This document shows positions 51,034 to 61,411 of a DNA stretch of 64,000 nucleotides, one piece after another. The notes beneath the pieces are model-generated. The model saw nothing but the letters and a program-made list of their open reading frames with translations. It made no database searches and had not been told where the DNA came from. Position numbers and translations under genes: made by a program. Source of the stretch: DASUPK01 sp963843085 (GTDB lineage: Bacteria; Actinomycetota; Thermoleophilia; Solirubrobacterales; 70-9); contig CAWJJG010000011.1 of assembly GCA_963843085.1 (NCBI GenBank), positions 124,001 to 188,000 on the forward strand, read 5' to 3'. Numbering within the stretch: position 1 is the first letter of the stretch; every line of letters begins with the position of its first letter.

Positions 51034-53715
51034 CTACTTCGCGGCCAGCCAGTCCTTGCCGACGCCGACATCGACCGCCAGGGGCGGGTCGAGCGGGAAG
51101 GCGCCGCACATCGCCTTCTCGACCAGCTTCGAGGCGGCGTCCATCTCGTCGGTCGGCCCCTCGAAGAGGAGCTCGTCGTGGATCTGGAGCACCAGGCGCG
51201 TCTCGAGGTCGGAGCTCTCCAGCTGACGCTGGGCGTCAACCATCGCGATCTTGATGATGTCGGCGGAGGTGCCCTGGATCGGCATGTTCACCGCGTTGCG
51301 CTCGCCCTGGCCCCGGACCTGGGGGCGGCCCGAACGGAGCTCCGGGATCGGGCGGCGGCGGCCGAGCAGCGTGCTGACGTATCCATGCTCCTTGGCGAAC
51401 TCGACCGTCTCGGTGATGTAGCTCTTCACCGCCGGGAAGCGCTCGAAGTAGCGGTCGATGTAGGCGCCGGCCTCCTCCTGCTCGATGTTGAGGCGATCGG
51501 CCAGCCCGTACGCGGAGAGGCCGTAGGCGATGCCGTAGTTGACCATCTTGGCCTTGGAGCGCTCGCCTGGGCTGACCTTCTTCGGGTCGGCGCCGATGAT
51601 CCCGGCGGCCGTGGCCGCGTGGATGTCCTCGCCGCGGGCGAAGATCTCCCTGAGGGCATCCTCTCCCGCCATGTGGGCCAGGATCCGCAGCTCGATCTGG
51701 TTGTAGTCCGCGGAGAGCAGGCGTTGGCCGCGCGGGGCGACGAAGCACGATCGGATCGGGCGACCCTCGTCGCTGCGGATCGGGATGTTCTGGAGGTTGG
51801 GATTGGTGCTGGAGAGGCGGCCGGTTGCTGTCGCCGTCTGGTTGAAGGTCGTGTGCAGGCGGCCGGTGTCGGGGTCGATCAGCTCCGGCAGGGCATCGAG
51901 GTAGGTGCTCTTCAACTTGGTGAGCTCGCGCCACTGCTCGACCTTCGCGACGATCTCGTGCTCCTCGCGGATCTGGGAGAGGACGCGGGCGTCGGTGGAG
52001 AAGCCGGTCTTGCCTCGGCGCTTCTTGGTGAGGCCGAGCTCGTCGAAGAGGACCTCGGCCAGCTGCTGTGGCGAGCCGATGGTGAACTCGTGGCCCGCCA
52101 GCTCGAAGATCTCGGCCTGGAGGGTCTCTATGCGCTGCTCGAAGCCCTCGCCTATGTCGGCGAGACGCTTCTGGTCGAGCAGGACGCCGTTCTGCTCCAT
52201 CGCGGCCAGGACCTCGATCAGGGGCATCTCCACCTCGTCCATCAGCTTCTCCAGGCCGCCCTCCTTGATCCCCTTGCGCTGTAGCTGCGCAATCTCCCAG
52301 ACGAGGCGGGCCTCGGCCGCGGGATCGGGGGGCGGCTCCTCCCCCAGCTCAAGCTGGTCGCCGTCGCCGGCGTCCTTGGGCGCGGCGGCCAGGCCGCGCT
52401 GGGCGGCGATGTCGATCAGGTCATAGGTGCGGCGGGCCGGGTCCAGCAGGTAGGCACCGACCATCGTGTCGTGGCGGAGGTCGAGGCCGTCGCCGGCGGC
52501 CGCCAGGAGGCCGTGCCGGGCGCCGCCGCCGAGGCTCTTCAGGTCGTGACCGATCAGGCGGCGCTTGCCTAGAGCATCGGCGAGCTCGCCGAAGTCCGGG
52601 CAATCGCCCTCGACCAGCTTCTTGCCGTCGTAGCCCGCCCATGAAACGGGTCGCGCCTCGCCTTCGGCTACGGCGCGCCCTCGCACCTCGCCCGCGATCG
52701 CCAGGGCGACGTCGCCCTCCGCGAGGTCGTCGACCGAGCCCGCCTCGGCGGTGGCGTCGAGCTCCTCATCGACCTTCGCATCCGGGACGAAGTCGGCGCC
52801 GAGCTCCTCCTCCAGGCGCTCGAGGATGACGCGGAGCTCGAATTCGCGGGCGACTTCGCGGAGCCGGCTGCGGTCCATCCGCTTCGACATCAGCTCGTCG
52901 AGGTCGAGCTCGATGTCGATATTGGTGATCGCCGTGGCGAGCTGCTTGGAGACGCGCGCGTCCTCGGCGTGGTTGGTGAGGTTCTCCTTCCGCTTGGCTC
53001 CGGAGATGTTGTCGATGTTGGACAGCACGCCCTCGAGGTCGCCGTACTCCTGAAGGAGCTGTGAGGCGGTCTTGTCGCCGATCCCGGGGACGCCGGGGAT
53101 GTTGTCCGAGGTGTCGCCCTTCAGGCCGATCAGGTCGGTGACCAGCTCGGGCGGAACGCCGTAGCGCTCGACCACACCCTTGCTGTCGTAGATCTTGGTG
53201 TCCGTGACGCCGCGGGAGGTGGTCATGACGCGGACGCCATCCTCGACCAGCTGGTAGACGTCGCGGTCGCCGGAGACGACCATCACGTCGAGGTCCTGTT
53301 CGCGGGCTCGCTTGGTGAGCGAGGCGATCACGTCGTCGGCCTCGTAGCCGTCCACCTTGATGTTGGTGAAACCAAAGGCTTCGGCCAAGGGCATCAGGTG
53401 CGGCCACTGGTCGCGGAGGAGGTCGGGGCGGGGCTTGCGCTGGGACTTGTAGGGCTCGTAGGTGAGCTCACGGCCGGACCAGCCGGCGTCCCAGCAGACC
53501 ACCACGGCGCTCGGATCGTGGTCGATGAGCATCTTGGCGAACATCGAGGCGAGGCCGTAGATGGCGTTGGTGGGGCGGCCGTCGTGAGTCGCGATCGACT
53601 CCGGGAGGGCGAAGAAGGCCCGGTAGGCGAGGGAGTTGCCGTCTATCAGGAAGAGCTCGCCGGGCGGCTTCTTGGCGCCTCCCTTACCGCCGGCCTCGGT
53701 CTTGGTCGCGGGCAT
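51034..53715 (-). CDS. polA: DNA polymerase I
   Basis: An 893-residue repair and Okazaki-fragment-processing polymerase. The 5' nuclease covers about residues 20-300 (LIDGNSLAYRAFFA, GDRDVYQL, GLKGDTSDNIPGVPGIG). The 3'-5' exonuclease region (about 330-500) has lost the DxE catalytic motif, so no proofreading is expected. The polymerase domain has motif A DYNQIELR, O-helix KMVNYGIAYG with Tyr727 where E. coli has Phe762, and motif C IHDELLFE. Start ATG 53715 with a TAGGAT -10 box 6 nt upstream. Confidence 0.97.
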   Translation of the reverse strand: MPATKTEAGGKGGAKKPPGELFLIDGNSLAYRAFFALPESIATHDGRPTNAIYGLASMFAKMLIDHDPSAVVVCWDAGWSGRELTYEPYKSQRKPRPDLLRDQWPHLMPLAEAFGFTNIKVDGYEADDVIASLTKRAREQDLDVMVVSGDRDVYQLVEDGVRVMTTSRGVTDTKIYDSKGVVERYGVPPELVTDLIGLKGDTSDNIPGVPGIGDKTASQLLQEYGDLEGVLSNIDNISGAKRKENLTNHAEDARVSKQLATAITNIDIELDLDELMSKRMDRSRLREVAREFELRVILERLEEELGADFVPDAKVDEELDATAEAGSVDDLAEGDVALAIAGEVRGRAVAEGEARPVSWAGYDGKKLVEGDCPDFGELADALGKRRLIGHDLKSLGGGARHGLLAAAGDGLDLRHDTMVGAYLLDPARRTYDLIDIAAQRGLAAAPKDAGDGDQLELGEEPPPDPAAEARLVWEIAQLQRKGIKEGGLEKLMDEVEMPLIEVLAAMEQNGVLLDQKRLADIGEGFEQRIETLQAEIFELAGHEFTIGSPQQLAEVLFDELGLTKKRRGKTGFSTDARVLSQIREEHEIVAKVEQWRELTKLKSTYLDALPELIDPDTGRLHTTFNQTATATGRLSSTNPNLQNIPIRSDEGRPIRSCFVAPRGQRLLSADYNQIELRILAHMAGEDALREIFARGEDIHAATAAGIIGADPKKVSPGERSKAKMVNYGIAYGLSAYGLADRLNIEQEEAGAYIDRYFERFPAVKSYITETVEFAKEHGYVSTLLGRRRPIPELRSGRPQVRGQGERNAVNMPIQGTSADIIKIAMVDAQRQLESSDLETRLVLQIHDELLFEGPTDEMDAASKLVEKAMCGAFPLDPPLAVDVGVGKDWLAAK

Positions 53716-53721
53716 ACCACG

Positions 53722-53727
53722 ATCCTA
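53722..53727 (-). promoter_or_regulatory. -10 element TAGGAT of polA
   Basis: TAnnnT hexamer 6 nt before ATG 53715, no Shine-Dalgarno sequence. Confidence 0.55.
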
Positions 53728-53728
53728 C

Positions 53729-53746
53729 GCGCCGCCGTCTCGGCGC
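53729..53746 (-). terminator. Hairpin upstream of polA
   Basis: GCGCCG and CGGCGC pair around a 6-nt loop between the stop at 53754 and the polA -10 box. It may end the upstream gene's transcript; there is no U-tract. Confidence 0.35.
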
Positions 53747-53753
53747 CGAGCGG

Positions 53754-54821
53754 CTAGAGCGCGGGAATCCGCACCTTCCGGGTCAGGGTCCTGGCGTTGC
53801 CCTGACCGTCCTCGATGGTGAGCTTGACGGCGACCCGCTTGCCCGCCAGACGCTGCCCCACCGGAAACGACAGGGTCCGCTTTCCCGGGGCATATCCACC
53901 GGTCCGGCGGCTGGCCAGGGACCGCTTCCCGTGCCGCAGGACGCCGCTGACGGCCACGTACTCGTGGGCCTTGACTCGGGCCTTCAGACGAGCCCTCGCC
54001 CCGCTGAGGTCGAAATGGACCGAGGCGAGTGACGCCGAGACGGAGGAATCGATCGCCTCGCCCGGAGCGAGCTCGTAGAGCCCCTGGGGAGGATTGGCGT
54101 TGACGACGCGACCCGGCTCACAGGTCGCGCGGAATGGGGCGAACCGGGTCGTCGGGTGGTGAGCCTCGAAGCGGTAGACCCCCGCCGGCACAACGGGCCA
54201 GACGACGCCGCCGTCGATCGAGGACTCGGTCCGGGAGGAGTCCGGGATCACCGACGCGTTGAAGTAGACCGGGTTCGGCAGGGCCGGGCTGGCGCTGGCC
54301 GTGGCCCCCGCGACCCCGTGGGCGCCAAAGGCGACGAAGTCGTCGAAGCTCAGGTTGCGCACATTGATCGTGCTGAACGTCGAGACCACCGCACAGCTGA
54401 TCAGCTGGTCGTTCGCATCGCGCGGGACGTTGAGGATCGCCGCGAGCCCGTCGTATGCCGCATCGCTGGGCACCTGGAAGTTGACCCGCTGGAGGTCGCT
54501 GCCCTGGCTCACGTACGTCTGCAGGTAAATGCGGTGGTGGCCAGGAGCGTCGGCGTACGGCGTGAACCTGGTGCCGTCCGGAACCAGCAGGTCGTATCTC
54601 CCGTCCGAACCTGACTGGGCGCTCAGGCCTGGAAGCTCGGCGACCCTCACCGTGGCGCCGGCTATCGGAGTCTGGTTGTCGAACGTGTAGACGGTTCCGC
54701 TGACGTGGATCGGTGGCAGGGCCCCCTTCTTCTTCGCCAAGGCGCCGCCGGCGGAGGCCAGGCAGAACAGAGCGAGCAGCGCAGCGGCGATACCGGCGCG
54801 GGTGAGCAGAGGGCGAGTCAT
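53754..54821 (-). CDS. Secreted protein with carboxypeptidase-regulatory-like domain
   Basis: A 355-residue exported protein. The signal peptide ends at about GGALA. Residues about 38-110 form a beta-sandwich (VSGTVYTFDNQTPIAGATVRV, SDGRYDLLVPDG) typical of carboxypeptidase-regulatory/Cna-B-like folds. The middle is unassigned, and the C-terminal 90 residues (about 265-355) form a second beta domain. Function unknown, probably surface or matrix binding. A TAAGTT -10 box lies 6 nt before the ATG. Confidence 0.8.
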   Translation of the reverse strand: MTRPLLTRAGIAAALLALFCLASAGGALAKKKGALPPIHVSGTVYTFDNQTPIAGATVRVAELPGLSAQSGSDGRYDLLVPDGTRFTPYADAPGHHRIYLQTYVSQGSDLQRVNFQVPSDAAYDGLAAILNVPRDANDQLISCAVVSTFSTINVRNLSFDDFVAFGAHGVAGATASASPALPNPVYFNASVIPDSSRTESSIDGGVVWPVVPAGVYRFEAHHPTTRFAPFRATCEPGRVVNANPPQGLYELAPGEAIDSSVSASLASVHFDLSGARARLKARVKAHEYVAVSGVLRHGKRSLASRRTGGYAPGKRTLSFPVGQRLAGKRVAVKLTIEDGQGNARTLTRKVRIPAL

Positions 54822-54827
54822 CGGAGG

Positions 54828-54833
54828 AACTTA
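54828..54833 (-). promoter_or_regulatory. -10 element TAAGTT of the secreted beta-domain gene
   Basis: TAnnnT hexamer 6 nt before ATG 54821, no Shine-Dalgarno sequence. Confidence 0.55.
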
Positions 54834-54860
54834 GCGGGTCGCCGGCGAGCAACCGGACGA

Positions 54861-54883
54861 GCGCCGCCGCCTATTATCGGCGC
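54861..54883 (+). promoter_or_regulatory. Inverted repeat flanking the malic enzyme -10
   Basis: GCGCCG (54861-54866) and CGGCGC (54878-54883) bracket an 11-nt centre that contains TATTAT. This is an operator-like arrangement; a dimeric regulator bound here would cover the -10. Confidence 0.4.
54872..54877 (+). promoter_or_regulatory. -10 element TATTAT of the malic enzyme gene
   Basis: TAnnnT hexamer 9 nt before ATG 54887 with no ribosome-binding site; it implies a leaderless transcript. Confidence 0.65.
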
Positions 54884-54886
54884 CCA

Positions 54887-56370
<1,484 letters not shown>

Positions 56371-56374
<4 letters not shown>

Positions 56375-56991
56375 CGGCTCGCAGGCAGCAGCCACGGCGG
56401 CGGCTTCACCAGGATCCGCGCCGCCCACAGGAAGCAGAGCGCACCGACCAGCGTCCCCGACGTGGCCAGAGCCGCATTCAGCATCTCGTTCGTATTCGGG
56501 ACGACGTAGGCGGCGACCGCCGAGAGCCCGAAGGCGATCGAGCCCACCAGGTTGAGCGTCGCGGATCGGCGTACGAGCAGCACCGCGTGGAGCACCGCAA
56601 GCTCGGCGAGGACGCTCGAGGCCAGGAAGCAGGTCGACCCGAACACATCGGGAGACCACACCAGCAGGTTCGAGGTGTGGGTCTCGAAGTGGTGGTACAT
56701 CCCGAAGAAGGTCGTGACGTTGAAGAACAGCGTCCCGGCGAACTGGATCCCGGCCGCCCAGACCTCCTTGCCCTCCCCGCGCGCGACCCTGAGCTGCTCG
56801 AAGGCCGCGGTCGTGAAGAAAATCGATCCGACGAAGTAGACGACGCCGACCGCCTTGTCGGAGACGCTCGACGCATCCGGCAGCGACGCCACCGCGAAAC
56901 AGGCGGAGCCGATCATGAACAACACCCCGATCCGCCGCGCATCACCCCGCGCCGCCCCCGCGCTGAGCGCCGCCGCCGAGCCCGCGCTCAA
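56371..56991 (-). CDS. Membrane protein of unknown family, about six helices
   Basis: A 206-residue membrane protein with around six helices, including IGVLFMIGSACFAVASLP, VGVVYFVGSIFFTTAAFEQL and a segment with FGMYHHFETHTSN that places two histidines near a membrane face. Not recognised as a named family. The start is TTG 56991, overlapping the GNAT stop as TTGA; the longer frame to 57123 is antisense-like. Converges on the malic enzyme gene with 4 nt overlap. Confidence 0.78.
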
Positions 56992-57497
56992 TTCGGAACC
57001 TGCGTGCGGTAGCGCACCTCGGTGAAGGCGGCCCCGGCGAAGGTCTTCTCCCGCATCGCGCCATCGAGGGTCCAGCCCAGCGACTCGTAGAAGCCCCGGG
57101 ACGTGTTCCACTCCGCCGTCCACAGCGTCACCTCGTGAAAGCCCTTCTCACGAAGCTTCTCCATCGCCACATCGAGCAGCGCGCGGCCCAGTCCCCTGCG
57201 CCAGGAGGCGGGCTCGGTGTAGAGCCGGTCGAGCAGTGCGACTCGCGCCGGATCTGAATCCCTGTCCGTGCTGCGGCAGAGCAGCGCCAGCGCCGCCACC
57301 TGGTCGCGCCTCTCCGCCACGAGCACCATCAGATCGGGATCGGAGATCCACCGCTCCCATTCCTCGGCAGGAGAGCTCACCCCCGCGAGGCCGATGGGCG
57401 ACAGATGGCGCGCCCAAGCCGCCCGCCCGGAGGAGAGATAGATCTCGCTGAGGCGCTCGCCCTCACCGGACTGAGCTTCTCTGACTGCGTTCGACAT
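56988..57497 (-). CDS. GNAT-family N-acetyltransferase
   Basis: A 169-residue acetyltransferase. The acetyl-CoA-binding core reads ALLDRLYTEPASWRRGLGRALLDVAM, and the C-terminal LWTAEWNTSRGFYESLGWTLDG is typical of GNAT. Substrate unknown. TAGGTT lies 8 nt before the ATG. It is divergent from the SDR gene and coupled to the membrane protein downstream. Confidence 0.9.
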   Translation of the reverse strand: MSNAVREAQSGEGERLSEIYLSSGRAAWARHLSPIGLAGVSSPAEEWERWISDPDLMVLVAERRDQVAALALLCRSTDRDSDPARVALLDRLYTEPASWRRGLGRALLDVAMEKLREKGFHEVTLWTAEWNTSRGFYESLGWTLDGAMREKTFAGAAFTEVRYRTQVPN

Positions 57498-57505
57498 CGC
57501 GCGGG

Positions 57506-57511
57506 AACCTA
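57506..57511 (-). promoter_or_regulatory. -10 element TAGGTT of the GNAT gene
   Basis: TAnnnT hexamer 8 nt before ATG 57497, no Shine-Dalgarno sequence. Confidence 0.6.
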
Positions 57512-57531
57512 GCGCGAGCCCGGCATCTGGC

Positions 57532-57537
57532 TAGCAT
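57532..57537 (+). promoter_or_regulatory. -10 element TAGCAT of the TIGR01777 gene
   Basis: TAnnnT hexamer 9 nt before ATG 57547, no Shine-Dalgarno sequence. It stands 20 bp from the divergent GNAT -10. Confidence 0.6.
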
Positions 57538-57546
57538 CCGCCGCCG

Positions 57547-58455
57547 ATGCGGGTTCTCATCACCGGAGCCTCAGGACTTCTCGGCTCGGCCCTGGCCGAC
57601 GCCCTGCTCGCCCGCGGCGACGAGGTCGTCGGGCTCACCCGGGACCCTGAGCGGGCGCGACCCAAGAACCCCACCGTCCGCTGGCACGCCTGGCAGGCGA
57701 CCACCGAGCGCCCGCCGCCCGAGGCGCTCGAGGGCGTCGACGCCGTCGCCAACCTGATCGGCGAGGAGATCAACCAGCGGCTCACGGATCAGGCGAAGGT
57801 GCGGATCCGGGAGAGCCGACTGCTAGGCACGCGGAACCTGCTGCAGGGCATCGAGGCCGCGCCGGGCAAGCCGAGCGTCTTCATCGGCCAATCCGCGATC
57901 GGCTACTACGGGGATCGCGGCGCCCAGATCCTGGACGAGGAATCCGAGCCGGGCGAAGGCTTCATGGCCGAGATCCCGGTCGACTGGGAACGGGCTGAGC
58001 GAGAAGCGGAGCGGTTAGTCCCGCGCGTCGTGATCATCAGGACCGGTCTGGTGCTGACCAAGCAGGGAGGCCTGCTCAAGCAGCTCATGCTCCCCTTCAA
58101 GCTCGGCGCGGGCGGCCCGATCGCCGGCGGCGAGCAGTTCATGTCCTGGATCCACATCGATGACGAGATCGGCCTCCTGCTCTGGGCCCTGGACAACGAT
58201 CAGGTCTCGGGCACGATCAACGCAACGGCGCCGAACCCGGTCACCAACCGGGAGTTCTCCAAGGAGCTCGGTCGCGCGCTTCACCGCCCCGCCTTCATGC
58301 CCGTCCCGAAGTTCGCGATCGGCGTGATGCGCGGCGGCGACCTCGCCGATGCCGTGGCCGGCGGCGCCAGGGTGCTTCCGCGCCGCGCGCTCGACGGCGG
58401 CTACGAGTTCCGTCACCCGGACCTGGACGAGGCGATCCGCAGCGCCCTTCGCTGA
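57547..58455 (+). CDS. TIGR01777-family epimerase (extended SDR)
   Basis: A 302-residue NAD(P)-binding protein. The N-terminal motif is LITGASGLLGSALADALL, the active-site tyrosines are in GYYGDRG near residue 119, and a C-terminal DUF1731 domain (about 250-300, ending HPDLDEAIRSAL) is characteristic of the TIGR01777 group. The family is linked to cell division or photosynthetic protein maturation in other organisms; the substrate is unknown. Confidence 0.93.
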   Translation: MRVLITGASGLLGSALADALLARGDEVVGLTRDPERARPKNPTVRWHAWQATTERPPPEALEGVDAVANLIGEEINQRLTDQAKVRIRESRLLGTRNLLQGIEAAPGKPSVFIGQSAIGYYGDRGAQILDEESEPGEGFMAEIPVDWERAEREAERLVPRVVIIRTGLVLTKQGGLLKQLMLPFKLGAGGPIAGGEQFMSWIHIDDEIGLLLWALDNDQVSGTINATAPNPVTNREFSKELGRALHRPAFMPVPKFAIGVMRGGDLADAVAGGARVLPRRALDGGYEFRHPDLDEAIRSALR

Positions 58456-58458
58456 GGC

Positions 58459-59430
58459 TCAGACCGTCTGCCGGGGCTTCGGCTCGTCGCGCGGCTCGAG
58501 CTGAAGCTCCTTGTCCGCCCCGGGAAGGCCCTGGTCGAACTGCATGCTCCGCTCTCGCTCGGCGTTCAGCTCGTGCCCGAAGAGGATCGCCACGTTGGTG
58601 ATCCACATCCAGATGAGGACAATCACGATTCCGGCCAGTGACCCGTAGGTCTTGTTGTACGAGCCGAACTGGGAGACATAGAGCGCGAAGCCGCCGGAAG
58701 CCACCAGCCAGACCAGCAGGGCGACCAGGCCGCCCGGCGTGACCCATTTGAACCCACGCTGCTTGACGTTCGGCGAGGCGTAGTAGATGAGGCCGATCAT
58801 GCCGACGAAGAGCAACGCGATGAGGAACCACTTGGCGATGTTCCAGATCGAGACCGCCGTCCCGGAGACCCCGATCGGGTCGGCGACCGCGGAGACGATC
58901 GGGCCCGTCAGCACGACGCCGATCGCCATCAGGGCGAGCAGGACGACGACCACGAGCGTCATCGCGACCTGCAGCGGCCTGAGCTTCCAGAACGGTCGTC
59001 CCTCGCGCGTCTCGTAGATCACGTTGGAGGCGCGGATGAACGCTCCCAGGTAGCCGGAGGCCGACCAGAGCGCGATGAGGGTCCCGGCGGCCAGTGCGAA
59101 GCCCGCGGTCGAGCGGCTGTCGGTGACCTGCTTGATCGGGCCCGCGAAGGTGGTCGCGGCCGAATCCGGCCCGATCCGCTTGACGATGTCGGTGAGCGTG
59201 TCGGTGGTGGATTGCGGGTCGCCCACGAGCCCCACGATCGAGACGAGCGCGATCAGGGCCGGGAAGATGGCCAGCAGCCCGTAGTAGGTCAGGGTCGCGG
59301 CCCAGTCGGTCAGGTTGTCCTCCTGGAACTCCTGAGCCGTCCGCTTCAGGGTCGGCCAAGCCCCGGTCCTCCGCTCGACCCCCTTCGGCACGTAATCCGT
59401 CTCACGGCCCTGGGTTGGCTCGTCGACCAT
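58459..59430 (-). CDS. YihY/BrkB-family membrane protein
   Basis: A 323-residue membrane protein with six helices. The signature region NLTDWAATLTYYGLLAIFPALIAL and the later GSLAGIVIVLIWMWITNVAILFGHELNA define the YihY/BrkB (virulence factor BrkB-like, formerly RNase BN-misnamed) family. Function not established. Its C-terminal tail is acidic and Pro-rich. The start ATG 59430 has no clear ribosome-binding site. Confidence 0.92.
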   Translation of the reverse strand: MVDEPTQGRETDYVPKGVERRTGAWPTLKRTAQEFQEDNLTDWAATLTYYGLLAIFPALIALVSIVGLVGDPQSTTDTLTDIVKRIGPDSAATTFAGPIKQVTDSRSTAGFALAAGTLIALWSASGYLGAFIRASNVIYETREGRPFWKLRPLQVAMTLVVVVLLALMAIGVVLTGPIVSAVADPIGVSGTAVSIWNIAKWFLIALLFVGMIGLIYYASPNVKQRGFKWVTPGGLVALLVWLVASGGFALYVSQFGSYNKTYGSLAGIVIVLIWMWITNVAILFGHELNAERERSMQFDQGLPGADKELQLEPRDEPKPRQTV

Positions 59431-59437
59431 GCCGCAG

Positions 59438-59713
59438 CTAGGCCCGCTCGGGCTCTTCGTCGCCCGGCCACTCGCCGGTCATGCGCGCGAATCCCCGGCG
59501 GGCGCCATGATCGAAGAGACCCTTGACGAGGCGGAAGATTGCACCCTCGATGATCAGTGCGAGCGCCAGCTTCGCGAGGCTCACCTCGCGGTCATCGGGC
59601 TGAGGCGGCTCCCGCTCGTCAACCTTGCCCCAGATCGCGTCGAAGGCCTTTTGGCCGATGAATCCGGCGATCAGGCCGCCGAGAATGCTGACCGGAATGA
59701 ACGCGATCTTCAC
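59438..59713 (-). CDS. DUF4235 membrane protein
   Basis: A 91-residue protein. One clear helix near the N-terminus (IPVSILGGLIAGFIGQKAFDAIWG) is followed by an acidic stretch, a second helix (LALALIIEGAIFRLVKGLFD) and a charged tail, matching DUF4235. The start is GTG 59713, preceded by GGGGAGATCAGG; the frame to 59764 adds unrelated residues. Its stop is 8 bp upstream of yihY on the same strand. Confidence 0.82.
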   Translation of the reverse strand: MKIAFIPVSILGGLIAGFIGQKAFDAIWGKVDEREPPQPDDREVSLAKLALALIIEGAIFRLVKGLFDHGARRGFARMTGEWPGDEEPERA

Positions 59714-59775
59714 GCCCCTGATCTCCCCACGGTGAAGCCGCTGGAAACCACGCCGATAGGGCAAGATGGAGGGCG

Positions 59776-60705
59776 ATGAAGCTCGAGGGCGTTCACCACA
59801 TCACCGCCATCACAGGCGATGCGCAGAAGAACGTCGACTTCTACGCCGGAGTGATGGGACTCCGCCTGGTCAAGAAGACCGTCAACCAGGACGACCCAAC
59901 CGTCTACCACCTCTTCTTCGCCGACGAGAAGGGTGACGCCGGCTCCGATCTCACCTTCTTCGAGTACCCCGGCGCGCCGCAGGGCCGCGCGGGCGACGGG
60001 ATGATCTGGGGCATCCGCTGGCGCCTCGGCAGTCCCGAGGCGCTCGACTTCTGGGCCGACCGCCTGGACAACAGCGGAACCGAGGCGGAGCGCTCCGACG
60101 ATGTCCTCCGCTTCGCCGACCCCGAGGGCCTCGGCCACGAGCTCAAGGTCGTCGAGACCAGCGACGAGCCGCTAATCGCGGAGCACCCTGAAGTCCCCGC
60201 GGAGTTCGCACTGCAGGGCTTCGATGGCGCGATCGCCTACTCGAGCAGGCCGGAGGAGAGCCGTCTCCTGCTCGAGGAGGCGCTCGGCTTCGAGCCGATG
60301 ACCGCCCAGGCCGGCCACACCGGCTGGGAGTGCCGAGGCGACGCGCGCGGCGGGCTCTGGGGCTATTCCGAGCCGCCGGCGGAGCGCGGGCTGCAGGGTG
60401 CGGGCAGCGTTCACCACATCGCCTGGGCATCGCAGATGGACGACCACGAGGCGTGGCGCGATCGCGTGATCGCGGCCAGCGGGCGGCCGACCTCCGTCAT
60501 CGACCGCTTCTACTTCCGCTCGATCTACTTCCGCGAGCCGAGCGGCGTCCTCTTCGAGATCGCCACCCTGGGCCCGGGCTTCACGGTCGACGAACCGCTC
60601 GAGACGCTGGGCGAGAAGCTCTCGCTCCCGCCCGATTACGAGCACCTCCGGGAACAGGTCGAGCCGGTCCTCCGGCCGATCCACAACCCGCGTGTCCACG
60701 CCTGA
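59776..60705 (+). CDS. Ring-cleaving dioxygenase, MhqO/MhqA-like (VOC)
   Basis: A 309-residue two-module VOC dioxygenase. The first metal ligand region is GVHHITAITGDAQKNVDFYAG, the second HHIAWA, and the Glu ligand is in VLFEIATLGPGF. Members such as MhqO and MhqE open hydroquinone or catechol rings and confer quinone resistance. GGAGGG is near the ATG. It overlaps the esterase gene by 14 nt, as dioxygenase-hydrolase pairs often do. Confidence 0.9.
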   Translation: MKLEGVHHITAITGDAQKNVDFYAGVMGLRLVKKTVNQDDPTVYHLFFADEKGDAGSDLTFFEYPGAPQGRAGDGMIWGIRWRLGSPEALDFWADRLDNSGTEAERSDDVLRFADPEGLGHELKVVETSDEPLIAEHPEVPAEFALQGFDGAIAYSSRPEESRLLLEEALGFEPMTAQAGHTGWECRGDARGGLWGYSEPPAERGLQGAGSVHHIAWASQMDDHEAWRDRVIAASGRPTSVIDRFYFRSIYFREPSGVLFEIATLGPGFTVDEPLETLGEKLSLPPDYEHLREQVEPVLRPIHNPRVHA

Positions 60706-61411
60706 GCAGCCCCCCGGCGAGCGGCCGGGCCAGGTCGTCCAGCTCGACCATCTGACGCGCGACGCCGCAGGGGAGCCCGAGGGCGCCCTGATCCTGCTCC
60801 ACGGCCGCGGCGTCGACGAGCGCGACCTCTACCCCATGCTCGACGAGCTCGACCCGGACCGGAAGCTGTTCGGCATGACCCCCGGCGCGCCGCTCACCAA
60901 CGTCCCCCCGGGCGGCCGCCACTGGTACGTGATCAGGGAGGTCGGCCACCCCGACGAGGAAACCTTCATCGACACCATCGAGAAGCTCTGCCGGTTCCTC
61001 GACGACGAACTGCGTCACCGCGGGATCCCGTGGGAGAAGACCGTGATCGGGGGGTTCAGCCAGGGCGCCGCGATGGCTTGCGCGGTCGCGCTCGGCATGG
61101 GCCGCCCTAAGGCGGCCGGCCTGCTGATGATGAGCGGCTTCTACCCGATGGTCCGCGGCTGGAAGCTGGACCCGCGGGCGAAGCGCGGCCTGCCCGCATA
61201 CGTCACCCACGGCTCCTACGATCCGATCATCCCGGTCGGCTTCGGGCGCAAGGCGCGCGACCTGCTCGAGGAGGGCGGCCTGATGGTCACCTACCGCGAG
61301 GCGCGCGTTCAGCACTCGATCGACTTCGCCCTGATCGGCGAGATCAGGGACTGGGTGCACTCCGTGATCACCGGGGAGCCCGTGATCGAGGGCCCGCCCT
61401 CGGCTCGCTAG
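60692..61411 (+). CDS. Phospholipase/carboxylesterase, MhqD-like
   Basis: A 239-residue alpha/beta hydrolase. The nucleophile elbow is GGFSQGAAM, the oxyanion region LLHGRGVDE, the acid Asp in HGSYDPIIP, and the His in VQHSID. The start GTG 60692 lies inside the dioxygenase gene. Pairing with an MhqO-type dioxygenase matches the mhqED arrangement known from B. subtilis; the ring-cleavage product may be its substrate. Confidence 0.88.
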   Translation: MSTPEQPPGERPGQVVQLDHLTRDAAGEPEGALILLHGRGVDERDLYPMLDELDPDRKLFGMTPGAPLTNVPPGGRHWYVIREVGHPDEETFIDTIEKLCRFLDDELRHRGIPWEKTVIGGFSQGAAMACAVALGMGRPKAAGLLMMSGFYPMVRGWKLDPRAKRGLPAYVTHGSYDPIIPVGFGRKARDLLEEGGLMVTYREARVQHSIDFALIGEIRDWVHSVITGEPVIEGPPSAR

